NCBI GenBank assembly: GCA_002338615.1
Contig: DDIS01000013.1
Coordinates: 1 to 64,000, forward strand
Source: Proteobacteria bacterium UBA1844
GTDB lineage: Bacteria; Pseudomonadota; Gammaproteobacteria; Steroidobacterales; Woeseiaceae
Direction: 5' to 3'
Length of the DNA: 64,000 bases
Positions 57,121 through 64,000 of this stretch are shown here, piece after piece; within the stretch, counting starts at the first letter, position 1, and every line of letters begins with the position of its first letter. The notes below the pieces were generated by a model that made no database searches, had not been told where the DNA came from, and saw only the letters and a list, made by a program, of their open reading frames with translations. Both the position numbers and the translations under genes were made by a program.

Positions 57121-57747
57121 TTAAACCAGGCCGCTCTCGGCAATCCCGTCGAAGACAAACTGCACCGCCAATGCGGCGAGCAGTACGCCGATTACGCGCG
57201 TAATAACCTGCAGACCGGTTACACCAAGCAGCTTGCTCAGTTGGTTGGCGAGCAGCAGACAGACCAGCGTTACGAGTAGCATTGCCAGCAAGGAAGCCAC
57301 CACGATCGCCTGCCCTACAACATCGCCCTCGACGTCGGCCATAAGCAGGATCGCCGCACCCATGGCGCCGGGCCCGGCGATCAGCGGGGTTGCAACCGGA
57401 AATACGGCAATGTCCTCGCGCGTGGCCGCTTCCTGTTCTTCTTCATCAGTGGTCGATGTTGCGCCAGAGGAACGGGCGAATACCATTTCAATTGCAATAA
57501 GCAACAGCAGCACACCACCTGCCGTGCGTAGTGCAGCAAGCGAGATGCCAAAACCCTTTAGCAAGAGCTCTCCAGCGAGTGCGAACAGGATCAGAACAAC
57601 GGTCGCGATCAGTACGCCTCTAACAGCGCAACTGCGTCTTTGAGCAGGATCGTAATTGGCCGTAAGAGCGGCGAAAACGGCGGCCACATCCAGCGGGCCG
57701 ATGGTCGCGAAGAATGTCGCTAGCGCGATGCTCGCTGTTTCAAGCAC
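57121..57747 (-). CDS. MarC-family integral membrane protein
   Basis: 208 residues from GTG 57747, with GGGGGA nine bases upstream; this matches the usual family length. There are six membrane helices with FFATIGPLDVAAVFAAL near the start and ATPLIAGPGAMGA near 115. A long acidic stretch (TTDEEEQEAATRED) sits in a loop near 95-110. Despite the name, MarC is not established as a multiple-antibiotic-resistance factor. A 40-residue longer frame exists but adds no membrane logic. Confidence 0.85.
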   Translation of the reverse strand: MLETASIALATFFATIGPLDVAAVFAALTANYDPAQRRSCAVRGVLIATVVLILFALAGELLLKGFGISLAALRTAGGVLLLLIAIEMVFARSSGATSTTDEEEQEAATREDIAVFPVATPLIAGPGAMGAAILLMADVEGDVVGQAIVVASLLAMLLVTLVCLLLANQLSKLLGVTGLQVITRVIGVLLAALAVQFVFDGIAESGLV

Positions 57748-57893
57748 TGGTTCGGGTCCCCCTGGTAGCCACGGCAATGGATGGGATGCCATTCGGCAGT
57801 CGCAGCCAAATCTACAGCGACCGATGAAGAATTGGAAGTCACATCGGCGCGGTTTGGTGCCCAACATGTAAAAACCCGTGCACCGCGAATCTA

Positions 57894-57911
57894 TTACAAA
57901 GTCTTGTAATT
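57894..57911. promoter_or_regulatory. Inverted repeat, possible activator site upstream of sigma-54 promoter
   Basis: ATTACAA-AGTC-TTGTAAT is a perfect 7-bp inverted repeat. It lies about 110 bp upstream of the sigma-54 element at 58019, the usual distance for enhancer-binding activators. No known activator consensus was matched, so the role is inferred from geometry alone. Confidence 0.45.
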
Positions 57912-58018
57912 TGGTAATGCCGGTATCCGCTTACACCGTCTCTAAACACCGACAGAAAGCATGTCCCGGAAAATTAAAAACAAGCAACGACGCGCTTATC
58001 AGGTGTTCAATCGAAAAC

Positions 58019-58034
58019 TGGCACGCTGTTTGCA
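58019..58034 (+). promoter_or_regulatory. Sigma-54 (RpoN) -24/-12 promoter
   Basis: TGGCACGCTGTTTGCA matches the sigma-54 consensus TGGCAC-N5-TTGCA exactly, with GG at -24 and GC at -12 correctly spaced. Transcription would begin near 58045, about 50 bp before the EF-hand start codon. This would make the gene dependent on RpoN and an AAA+ activator. Confidence 0.75.
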
Positions 58035-58094
58035 GCTTCCCTTAGTGCGTGGTGCACGAACTGCGCAACTCACGAGCGACTACAGGAGAACACT

Positions 58095-58343
58095 ATGAAG
58101 ACATTAACGACATTGATTGGCAGCCTGGTTCTGGTATCGGGTTTGGCATTTGCCGGCGACGATACGCAGACGAAGGATTTCAGCCAGCTCGACAAGGATC
58201 AGGATGGTGCCATCACTATGGCTGAGGCCTCTGCTGACAAACACACCATGGCAAGTTTCAAGCAGGCTGACGCGAACAGCGATGGTTACCTGACAAAGGA
58301 CGAGTACGACCAGTATCAGCAAGAATCTGAAGACGCAGAATAA
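58095..58343 (+). CDS. Periplasmic EF-hand calcium-binding protein
   Basis: 82 residues. A signal peptide (cleavage after LAFA) is followed by two EF-hand loops, DKDQDGAITMAE near residue 33 and DANSDGYLTKDE near 58. Both have the canonical 12-residue ligand pattern ending in glutamate, and an acidic tail closes the protein. AGGAG lies six bases before the ATG. It appears to be a single-gene unit driven by a sigma-54 promoter and ended by a strong terminator. It probably buffers or senses calcium in the periplasm; partner unknown. Confidence 0.9.
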   Translation: MKTLTTLIGSLVLVSGLAFAGDDTQTKDFSQLDKDQDGAITMAEASADKHTMASFKQADANSDGYLTKDEYDQYQQESEDAE

Positions 58344-58440
58344 TTGCTGGCAAAGACTGCACAAAAGTGGTCGATGATATAGCCAGCTTGAAATTTCCCG
58401 CCTCGCCCCCTCCCCGCTAAAATTGAGGTGGGAAACCCTG

Positions 58441-58500
58441 GTGGCAATCAGGCGCGATGATCACGCATTCCCGATCGTTGCGACTGGTTGCCACTTTTTT
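58441..58500 (+). terminator. Rho-independent terminator after EF-hand gene
   Basis: The left arm at 58441-58462 and right arm at 58473-58494 pair over about 21 of 22 positions with a few G-T wobbles. The loop is about 10 nt (ACGCATTCCC), and six T residues follow at 58495-58500. This is a strong intrinsic terminator in the plus direction, 97 bp after the EF-hand stop. The convergent DUF2254 gene ends 39 bp further on. Confidence 0.85.
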
Positions 58501-58538
58501 CTGAGCTAAATTCACAATGCGCGCAGCCTAAGCCCACG

Positions 58539-59792
58539 CTACGCTGCGTCATCGACCTGCACCTGCTGTGCGGCGCCGCGTGTCGCCACAATATCCTCCT
58601 CCAATTGCAGGGCTTTCTCGCTGAGGGTGAGGCTCATGCGCGAACTCCTTCGCACAGCTGCCTGCAATGCATCGTCCTCCAGCGAGGCCAACGCCGCAAA
58701 GGACTTTTGCAATCGGATAGCAACTGCCGGGCTTCCCGCACCTTCGCGCATAATCATCGAAAACGCATCGTCCACCAGGTCGGAGACGTCGAGGAGCGGC
58801 ACAAAAACGCGATCATGAAGCGCATCACCGGCTTTATCGTCCTGCGGCGCGACCCAGGCAGCAAACAGGCGCACAAACGTCCCAAGAATATCGATGGCCG
58901 TACCCGGGTCATTGACCGCGGGCGATAGTGCCCGCCCGGCGATTTCCGATAGAACGATCAGGGCGAACCGCGGGTCGTCATCAAATACCCGGTCGTCTCC
59001 AATGCGAAAACGAGCGGCAACTTTCTCTGAATCCACTTCGCTCTCATTGGCAGAACTACGGATCAGCGCCAGTGCATCCTTGGGGCCGGCAAATTTTCCG
59101 GGCAATGCCTGCACCAGGATTTCGCAGTCACTTGCTTCGGCTATTGCTTGCAGCCCTGCCACATCGACCTGCTGGACATAGCCAAACGTACGCGCATACA
59201 CCGGCTTGCCATCGGCGGTGCCTTCTTTTGCAATCACGCCACCCAACGCAGGCTGGTCGCGACGCCGTTGCAATGACCGGGAAGCAGTCGCTTCGACCTT
59301 GTCGACTGTATTGCCAAGTCGCCCGAGGCGCGCAATATTGTCAACCCATTTGACAAACATAAAAACAACCCAGGAAAACACCGCGAGAATCAGCAGAAAC
59401 AATGCAAATCGCGCGACGTGGCCGTAGTAGCTGTTGTACAGCGCAACCAGCGACACGATGCTGAATATGAATGCGCCGATGAAACTCGACAATGCTGTTT
59501 GAGATGTGTCATCCGCGAGCACCAGCGGGAACGACCTGGGCGTTGCGGTATTGCTGGCAGAACTGTAAGCCGTAATCATCGAACCGACTGCGAACGTGGC
59601 AATAACGAGCATGCTGGATGCCATGATTTCGAGCAGACTGATATTCGTTTCCGTACTGATTTTCGGTGTGATGGCTTCGAGACCGAGGCGATCAACTGTT
59701 CGGGCGGTCAGCGCCGCGATCACGGAAAATACTGCGACGATGAGTGGCTTGAGCCACAGGCGCTCTTTAATTCGATTCAGGTAGAACTGCAA
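58539..59792 (-). CDS. DUF2254 membrane protein
   Basis: 417 residues. Four N-terminal membrane helices (to about 150) include ATFAVGSMITAYSSASNTATPR near 65, the DUF2254 signature. A cytoplasmic region follows with GYVQQVDVAGLQAIAE near 210 and GRALSPAVNDPGTAIDIL near 300. The family is common in proteobacteria, with no known function. It is followed upstream by an EamA transporter 36 bp away, possibly in one operon. Confidence 0.88.
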   Translation of the reverse strand: MQFYLNRIKERLWLKPLIVAVFSVIAALTARTVDRLGLEAITPKISTETNISLLEIMASSMLVIATFAVGSMITAYSSASNTATPRSFPLVLADDTSQTALSSFIGAFIFSIVSLVALYNSYYGHVARFALFLLILAVFSWVVFMFVKWVDNIARLGRLGNTVDKVEATASRSLQRRRDQPALGGVIAKEGTADGKPVYARTFGYVQQVDVAGLQAIAEASDCEILVQALPGKFAGPKDALALIRSSANESEVDSEKVAARFRIGDDRVFDDDPRFALIVLSEIAGRALSPAVNDPGTAIDILGTFVRLFAAWVAPQDDKAGDALHDRVFVPLLDVSDLVDDAFSMIMREGAGSPAVAIRLQKSFAALASLEDDALQAAVRRSSRMSLTLSEKALQLEEDIVATRGAAQQVQVDDAA

Positions 59793-59828
59793 TTGCGACT
59801 TGATAGCCCCTGCCCCGTTTATGTTCGA

Positions 59829-60755
59829 TTATTCGTTGCCTTCAAGGATGACGTGCTCGGGTGTTGCGGGATTCCTTGGCATTCGCGGTCGACCAGCGAG
59901 CACAAAAACATTCCCGGCCAGCACAAGAGCCGTGCCTGCGAGAATCGGCAGATCCAGCTTAAGACCTTCAAACAGTATAGACAACAACAGTGCGACGACT
60001 GGAAACAGCACCATCGCGTAGCCGGCTTTATGTGCGCCGATGCGACCCAGCAACGTCAGATATGCGCCGAATGCGATGATCGAACCAAAAATCATCAGGT
60101 ATAAAAGTGAGATCACATAGCCGGCCGTCGCTTCGAACGTGAATGCGTGTCCTTCGACCGCGCTGATGGTAGCCGTGAAAATCGCACCGTACAACATTCC
60201 CCAGGCATTCGACTGAATCACCGGTAGTTGCAGCGATTGTGCCTTTTGTGACGCCATGTTGCCGAGGGACGCGGCAAAAGCACCACATACCGCCAGCAAG
60301 GAGCCGAACAATACACCGTCCTCCAATGAGACTTCGCCGATGCGGGGCGCAAACAGCACGATAATTCCAACGATGCCGATTGCGGCACCCGTCAGAACAC
60401 GAGCGCCCGCGCGTATGCCGAAAAAGAGGCGCGCAAGAAGAATGTTGAGCCACACGATCGCCGTGAACGCGATTGCGCACATTGCCGACGTAATATGGAT
60501 CTGGGCCCGGTAGGCAAAAATATAGTTGAGGCAAAAAAGGAATAGGCCCAGCACCATGAACCAGCCATGCGCCTGTCGATCGAATCGAAGCCGGAGGCCG
60601 CGCATACCTGACCAGGCGAACAGCAGTACTGAGGCTCCGGCATAGCGGTACACGATTGAAACCTCAGGCGGCACGACACCGAGCTGAAACTCAATGGCAA
60701 ACCACGTGGAGCCCCAGATCAGGACGGTTATCACGTACAGCAACGTATTGTTCAT
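59829..60755 (-). CDS. EamA/DMT-family transporter
   Basis: 308 residues, ten membrane helices in two EamA repeats. The first repeat shows VLIWGSTWFAIEFQLGVVPP at residues 10-30. It could export an amino acid or other metabolite. It sits between the molybdoenzyme operon and DUF2254, with 35 bp to the former, so co-transcription with either is possible. Unlike the EamA gene at 26312 it has the standard WGSTW motif. Confidence 0.85.
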   Translation of the reverse strand: MNNTLLYVITVLIWGSTWFAIEFQLGVVPPEVSIVYRYAGASVLLFAWSGMRGLRLRFDRQAHGWFMVLGLFLFCLNYIFAYRAQIHITSAMCAIAFTAIVWLNILLARLFFGIRAGARVLTGAAIGIVGIIVLFAPRIGEVSLEDGVLFGSLLAVCGAFAASLGNMASQKAQSLQLPVIQSNAWGMLYGAIFTATISAVEGHAFTFEATAGYVISLLYLMIFGSIIAFGAYLTLLGRIGAHKAGYAMVLFPVVALLLSILFEGLKLDLPILAGTALVLAGNVFVLAGRPRMPRNPATPEHVILEGNE

Positions 60756-60790
60756 TCAGCGTGTCTGCGAGCAATATTCTGAAAAAAAAA

Positions 60791-63043
60791 CTATACGATG
60801 CCGGCTTTGCGAAACGGCAATTCACGCAAGCGCTCACCCGTGGCTGCAAACCATGCATTGGCGATGGCCGGGGCAACCGGCGGTACGCCGGGTTCACCGA
60901 CACCACCAGGCGGTGCATCGACACTCATTATCTGCACATTGATATTCGCAGGCGCCTCATTCATTCGCACCACTGGGTAAGTATCGAAATTGCCTTGCAC
61001 TATCGCGCCATCCCTGGCGGTGATCTCGCCGTACAGCGCGAGGCTCATACCGAAGATACCGGCCCCTTCCATTTGCGCCGTAACCCGGTCCGGATTGACG
61101 ACCGTGCCAGCATCGATCACCGTCCACAATTCGAGCACCCGCAGCTTGCCGTTTGCGTCCTTGCCAACTTCCGCGACGGTACCGACAGTGGACAAAAACG
61201 AGCGATGCACTGCAATCCCGAGGCCGCGCCCTCGTGGTAATTTGCGGCCCCAGCCCGCATTTTTCGCAACCTGCTCCAAGACCGCAACAATCCGCCCTGT
61301 ATCGATCGGATGCGTTTCAATACTCTGGCCGTAGTTGTCATACTCCGCTCCATCCTGGCCCGGATCGAGCATGCGCCGCGGACCAATCAGTTTGGCCAGG
61401 TACGCAACCGGATCTGTGCCGGACTTCTGCGCAAGCTCATCCGCAAAGCTCGAGAGGGCAAATGCGTGATACACATTGCAAACGGACCTGAGCCAGCCGA
61501 TGCGTACATGGGCGACCGCATCACCCGCTTCGATGCGCAGATTCGGTATTGCGTAAGGTATATCCAGTAAGCCCAGTGTCAACTCGCCAGCCGACGGGCC
61601 TTTATTGCTCGAGTCAAACGTCGATGAAATCGATGGGAACGCCGTCCGATGCAGCCAGCTTGTCGGCATACCTGCCTCATCCAGGTTCGCCTCGACGTGT
61701 TGCGCACTGACCGAATGAAAATAGCCGTGCCGGAGGTCATCTTCACGTGTCCAGGTGACCTTGACAGGCCTGCCGGACTGTTTCGAAAGCCATGCCGCCT
61801 CGGCGGCAAAGTCAGGTTTGGATTTGCGGCCGAATCCGCCGCCCAGCAAGGTGACATTGACCGCCACCCGATCCTTGTCCATACCGATCGTTGTCGCAAC
61901 GGTATCCCGTGTTTCCTGCGGGTTCTGGGTGCAGGCCCAAACCTCGCAGCTCCCATCGGCGACACTGGCGACGGCTGCGGGGGGCTCCATCGGCGCTTGC
62001 GATAAGTGCGGCGCATAGTAGTCCGCCGAATGAGACGATGCGGCACCCTGCGTCGCTTTCGAGATATCACCTCGGTTTAGCATTAAAGTGCCAGGATTAC
62101 GGGTACTTGCGACAAGTTCTTTACGGTAGTTCTCGGAATCGTACGCGCCGTTTACGCCATGGTCCCATTCGATTTTCAGCGCCGCCCGGCCCTGCTGCGC
62201 GCTCCAGGTATTGGTGGCGAGTACGGCAACGCCGCCCAGCACGTTAAACAACGGCGGCGTGCTCGGTTTCGGTAATTCGTACACCGCGACCACACCCGGT
62301 ATTTTCCTGGCAGCACTGGCATCAAAACTCCTGACGAGCCCGCCTTGTGCCGGACAACGTTCGATTGACGCATACAGCATGTCTAGCAAAACGGTATCAA
62401 TGCCATACATGGCGGTACCGGTGGTCATTGCTTTTGCGTCGAGCAAGTCCATCGGCTTGCCAATGTAGCGATAGTCCTTGCGAGCTTTGAACGTCGGAGC
62501 TTCGGGCACCGCAATTCCCGCCGTGTGCGGAACCAGCTCGCCGTACCCGGCGCGCTTGCCACTCGCACGATGCCGGACCGCGTGGTTGCGCGCCTCACAC
62601 TCCCCAACCGGTACGTTCCAGAGTTGTGCGGCAGCCGCTACCAGCATCTCCCTTGCGGATGCACCGGCGGTGCGCAGTACATCAAAATGCTTGCGAATAC
62701 TGGTCGACCCGTCCGTGTTTTGATCACCGTATTTTTCATCGCCTTGCGCCTGGATGACGGAAATCCGGTCCCAGTCGGCTTCCAGCTCGTCGGCAATGAC
62801 CTGCGGCAAACCGGTACGAATCCCCTGTCCCATCTCCGAGCGATAGCAATAGATCTCGACAATGCCGTCTTCGCGAACGTTGACAAATACGTTTGGAGCG
62901 AGAACTGACTTCGCGGGCGGACCGGCCAGCGCATTGCCGGGGGTAAATACCGGGGCGAGGGTCACAGCGAGCACCATGCCTCCCGTAGCCTGCCCGGTGC
63001 GCGTTAGAAACTGGCGGCGGCTGATGCGACGAATGCTGTTCAT
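60791..63043 (-). CDS. Molybdopterin-binding oxidoreductase large subunit (isoquinoline 1-oxidoreductase beta-like, IorB type)
   Basis: 750 residues. A twin-arginine signal (SRRQFL) indicates export of the folded enzyme. The molybdenum-cofactor region shows [14 protein letters not shown] near 65 and GGGFGRKS near 395. The probable catalytic glutamate is in [10 protein letters not shown] near 715. Its ATG 63043 overlaps the stop of the [2Fe-2S] subunit gene as ATGA, so the pair is coupled. IorAB-type enzymes hydroxylate N-heterocycles or oxidise aldehydes in the periplasm, passing electrons to a cytochrome. No cytochrome gene is seen nearby; the substrate is unknown. Confidence 0.9.
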   Translation of the reverse strand: MNSIRRISRRQFLTRTGQATGGMVLAVTLAPVFTPGNALAGPPAKSVLAPNVFVNVREDGIVEIYCYRSEMGQGIRTGLPQVIADELEADWDRISVIQAQGDEKYGDQNTDGSTSIRKHFDVLRTAGASAREMLVAAAAQLWNVPVGECEARNHAVRHRASGKRAGYGELVPHTAGIAVPEAPTFKARKDYRYIGKPMDLLDAKAMTTGTAMYGIDTVLLDMLYASIERCPAQGGLVRSFDASAARKIPGVVAVYELPKPSTPPLFNVLGGVAVLATNTWSAQQGRAALKIEWDHGVNGAYDSENYRKELVASTRNPGTLMLNRGDISKATQGAASSHSADYYAPHLSQAPMEPPAAVASVADGSCEVWACTQNPQETRDTVATTIGMDKDRVAVNVTLLGGGFGRKSKPDFAAEAAWLSKQSGRPVKVTWTREDDLRHGYFHSVSAQHVEANLDEAGMPTSWLHRTAFPSISSTFDSSNKGPSAGELTLGLLDIPYAIPNLRIEAGDAVAHVRIGWLRSVCNVYHAFALSSFADELAQKSGTDPVAYLAKLIGPRRMLDPGQDGAEYDNYGQSIETHPIDTGRIVAVLEQVAKNAGWGRKLPRGRGLGIAVHRSFLSTVGTVAEVGKDANGKLRVLELWTVIDAGTVVNPDRVTAQMEGAGIFGMSLALYGEITARDGAIVQGNFDTYPVVRMNEAPANINVQIMSVDAPPGGVGEPGVPPVAPAIANAWFAATGERLRELPFRKAGIV

Positions 63044-63504
63044 GACTGGCCGTTCGCAGCACTGTGGATGGCCTTGCGAATACGGGTGTAGGTACCGCAG
63101 CGACAAATATTACCGCCCATTGCCGTGTCGATGTCGGAGTCGGTCGGCTGCGGAATCCGCTCAAGCAAGGCGACCGCGGACATGATCTGCCCCGATTGGC
63201 AGTAGCCGCACTGCGGCACGTTGAACTTGCGCCAGGCAACCTGCACCGGGTGCTCGCCGTCGGCGGACAGGCCTTCGATGGTGGTAATTTTCTTCCCGGC
63301 CGCGATGGCAACGCTGACGGAGCAGGAACGGATCGACGCACCATCAAGGTGCACGGTGCATGCGCCACAGAGCGCCTTGCCACAGCCGTACTTGGTGCCT
63401 GTTAACCCGACCAGGTCGCGAATTGCCCAAAGCAATGGCATTTCCTTGTCGGCGTCAATCGAATAAGCCTTGCCGTTGATGTTCAGATCGACTGCCACTT
63501 GCAA
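63040..63504 (-). CDS. [2Fe-2S] subunit of molybdenum oxidoreductase (IorA type)
   Basis: 154 residues. Two iron-sulfur clusters are visible: [15 protein letters not shown] near residue 40 and [10 protein letters not shown] with [12 protein letters not shown] near 100-140. This is the standard small-subunit layout. It has no signal of its own and probably travels with the twin-arginine large subunit. Its gene comes first in the operon, 71 bp after fabH. Confidence 0.92.
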   Translation of the reverse strand: MQVAVDLNINGKAYSIDADKEMPLLWAIRDLVGLTGTKYGCGKALCGACTVHLDGASIRSCSVSVAIAAGKKITTIEGLSADGEHPVQVAWRKFNVPQCGYCQSGQIMSAVALLERIPQPTDSDIDTAMGGNICRCGTYTRIRKAIHSAANGQS

Positions 63505-63575
63505 CTCCTCAATTGACGAATCCGCTGTCCGATTGTAGCGCGGGAATCATGGACAGCAATATCCCGGATTTACTA

Positions 63576-64000
63576 CTAGTAGCGAAACAGCGCCGTTCCC
63601 CAGGTAAAGCCCGCGCCGAAAGCCTCGAGCAGAACCAGCTCGCCGGACTTGATACGGCCGTCGCGTACCGCGATATCGAGCGCCAGCGGGATCGATGCTG
63701 CGGACGTATTGGCGTGCTCGTCAACAGTAACGACAACCCGCTCCATTGGCAGGCCCAGCTTTTTCGCTGCCGCCTTGATGATCCGCATATTGGCCTGGTG
63801 CGGAATCAGCCAGTCCAGGTCTTTTCGATCAATACCGTGACCGTCCAGTGTTTCGCGGGCAGCGGCGCCAAGCACGCCGACGGCGCGTTTGAAGACCGCA
63901 TTGCCGTTCATCTCAATGAAAGCGCCGTCGCTGCACGTTGCATCGAAGCCGAGCGATATACCTTGCGGAACATGCAGCAACTCTTCCATGCTGCCATCCG
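63576..64000 (-). CDS. fabH: Beta-ketoacyl-ACP synthase III (FabH), C-terminal part
   Basis: The frame is open to the window edge; only about the last 140 residues are present. The catalytic histidine is in [10 protein letters not shown] and the asparagine in [13 protein letters not shown], both standard for FabH. The active-site cysteine lies outside the window. It starts fatty-acid synthesis by condensing acetyl-CoA with malonyl-ACP. The gene normally sits with plsX and fabD; here the molybdoenzyme pair follows its 3' end instead. Confidence 0.92.
   Translation of the reverse strand, partial: DGSMEELLHVPQGISLGFDATCSDGAFIEMNGNAVFKRAVGVLGAAARETLDGHGIDRKDLDWLIPHQANMRIIKAAAKKLGLPMERVVVTVDEHANTSAASIPLALDIAVRDGRIKSGELVLLEAFGAGFTWGTALFRY

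Noticed and set aside
57961..58098. A 45-codon basic open frame ending in ATGA overlap with the EF-hand gene
   Set aside because: The perfect sigma-54 promoter lies inside it and the Shine-Dalgarno is weak, so it is probably leader DNA.

Overview
The window is GC-rich DNA from a free-living Gram-negative bacterium. It carries four TonB-dependent receptors, an RND efflux pump, lipoproteins with lipoboxes, an ECF sigma factor/protein kinase pair and a MoxR-DUF58 operon. Together these suggest a heterotrophic, probably marine or soil gammaproteobacterium. This is inferred from gene content, not from any phylogenetic marker. No rRNA, tRNA, CRISPR array or insertion sequence was recognised.

Layout: (1) 1-5087: a TonB receptor with a carboxypeptidase-like N-terminal domain, followed by a YnjB-like binding protein and a YnjC-like permease (cut by the window edge). 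(2) 5350-11499: acyl-CoA ligase diverging from a TonB receptor, MaoC hydratase and sodium:solute symporter. (3) 11531-23174: a catabolic island with LysR, a Rieske oxygenase and its reductase, a PLP decarboxylase, a second symporter with a 37-residue partner, a cyclase-type lipoprotein, a cupin, a TonB receptor and AraC. (4) 23195-32355: ECF sigma factor and Ser/Thr kinase with a predicted TPR sensor, transporters, small secreted proteins, a broken response regulator, and ccdA with a frameshifted ccdB. (5) 32435-39411: an envelope cluster, RDD and SpoIIM-like genes converging on a GPDPase-membrane/DUF4129/DUF4350/MoxR/DUF58 operon. (6) 39897-51628: a GntR-controlled catabolic module with a BKACE-type beta-keto acid cleavage enzyme, CocE-type hydrolase, TonB receptor, dimethylglycine-dehydrogenase-like flavoenzyme, APC permease, class III aminotransferase and a possible ACT-domain protein. 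(7) 51794-57099: RND adaptor, RND pump and TetR regulator with a palindromic operator, then a small acetyltransferase. (8) 57121-64000: MarC protein, a sigma-54-type promoter in front of an EF-hand protein, DUF2254 and EamA proteins, an isoquinoline-oxidoreductase-like molybdoenzyme pair, and the end of fabH.

The most interesting part is region 6. Two nearly identical 16-bp sites containing TGAGATCT lie in its two divergent promoter regions. The gene set is consistent with uptake, hydrolysis, oxidative deamination or demethylation, transamination and acetyl-CoA-dependent cleavage of an amino compound. Three of its genes have a good Shine-Dalgarno sequence spaced correctly in front of an in-frame ATC or ATT rather than ATG. 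The other strong regulatory signal is a perfect sigma-54 consensus with an upstream inverted repeat in front of the EF-hand gene at 58095.
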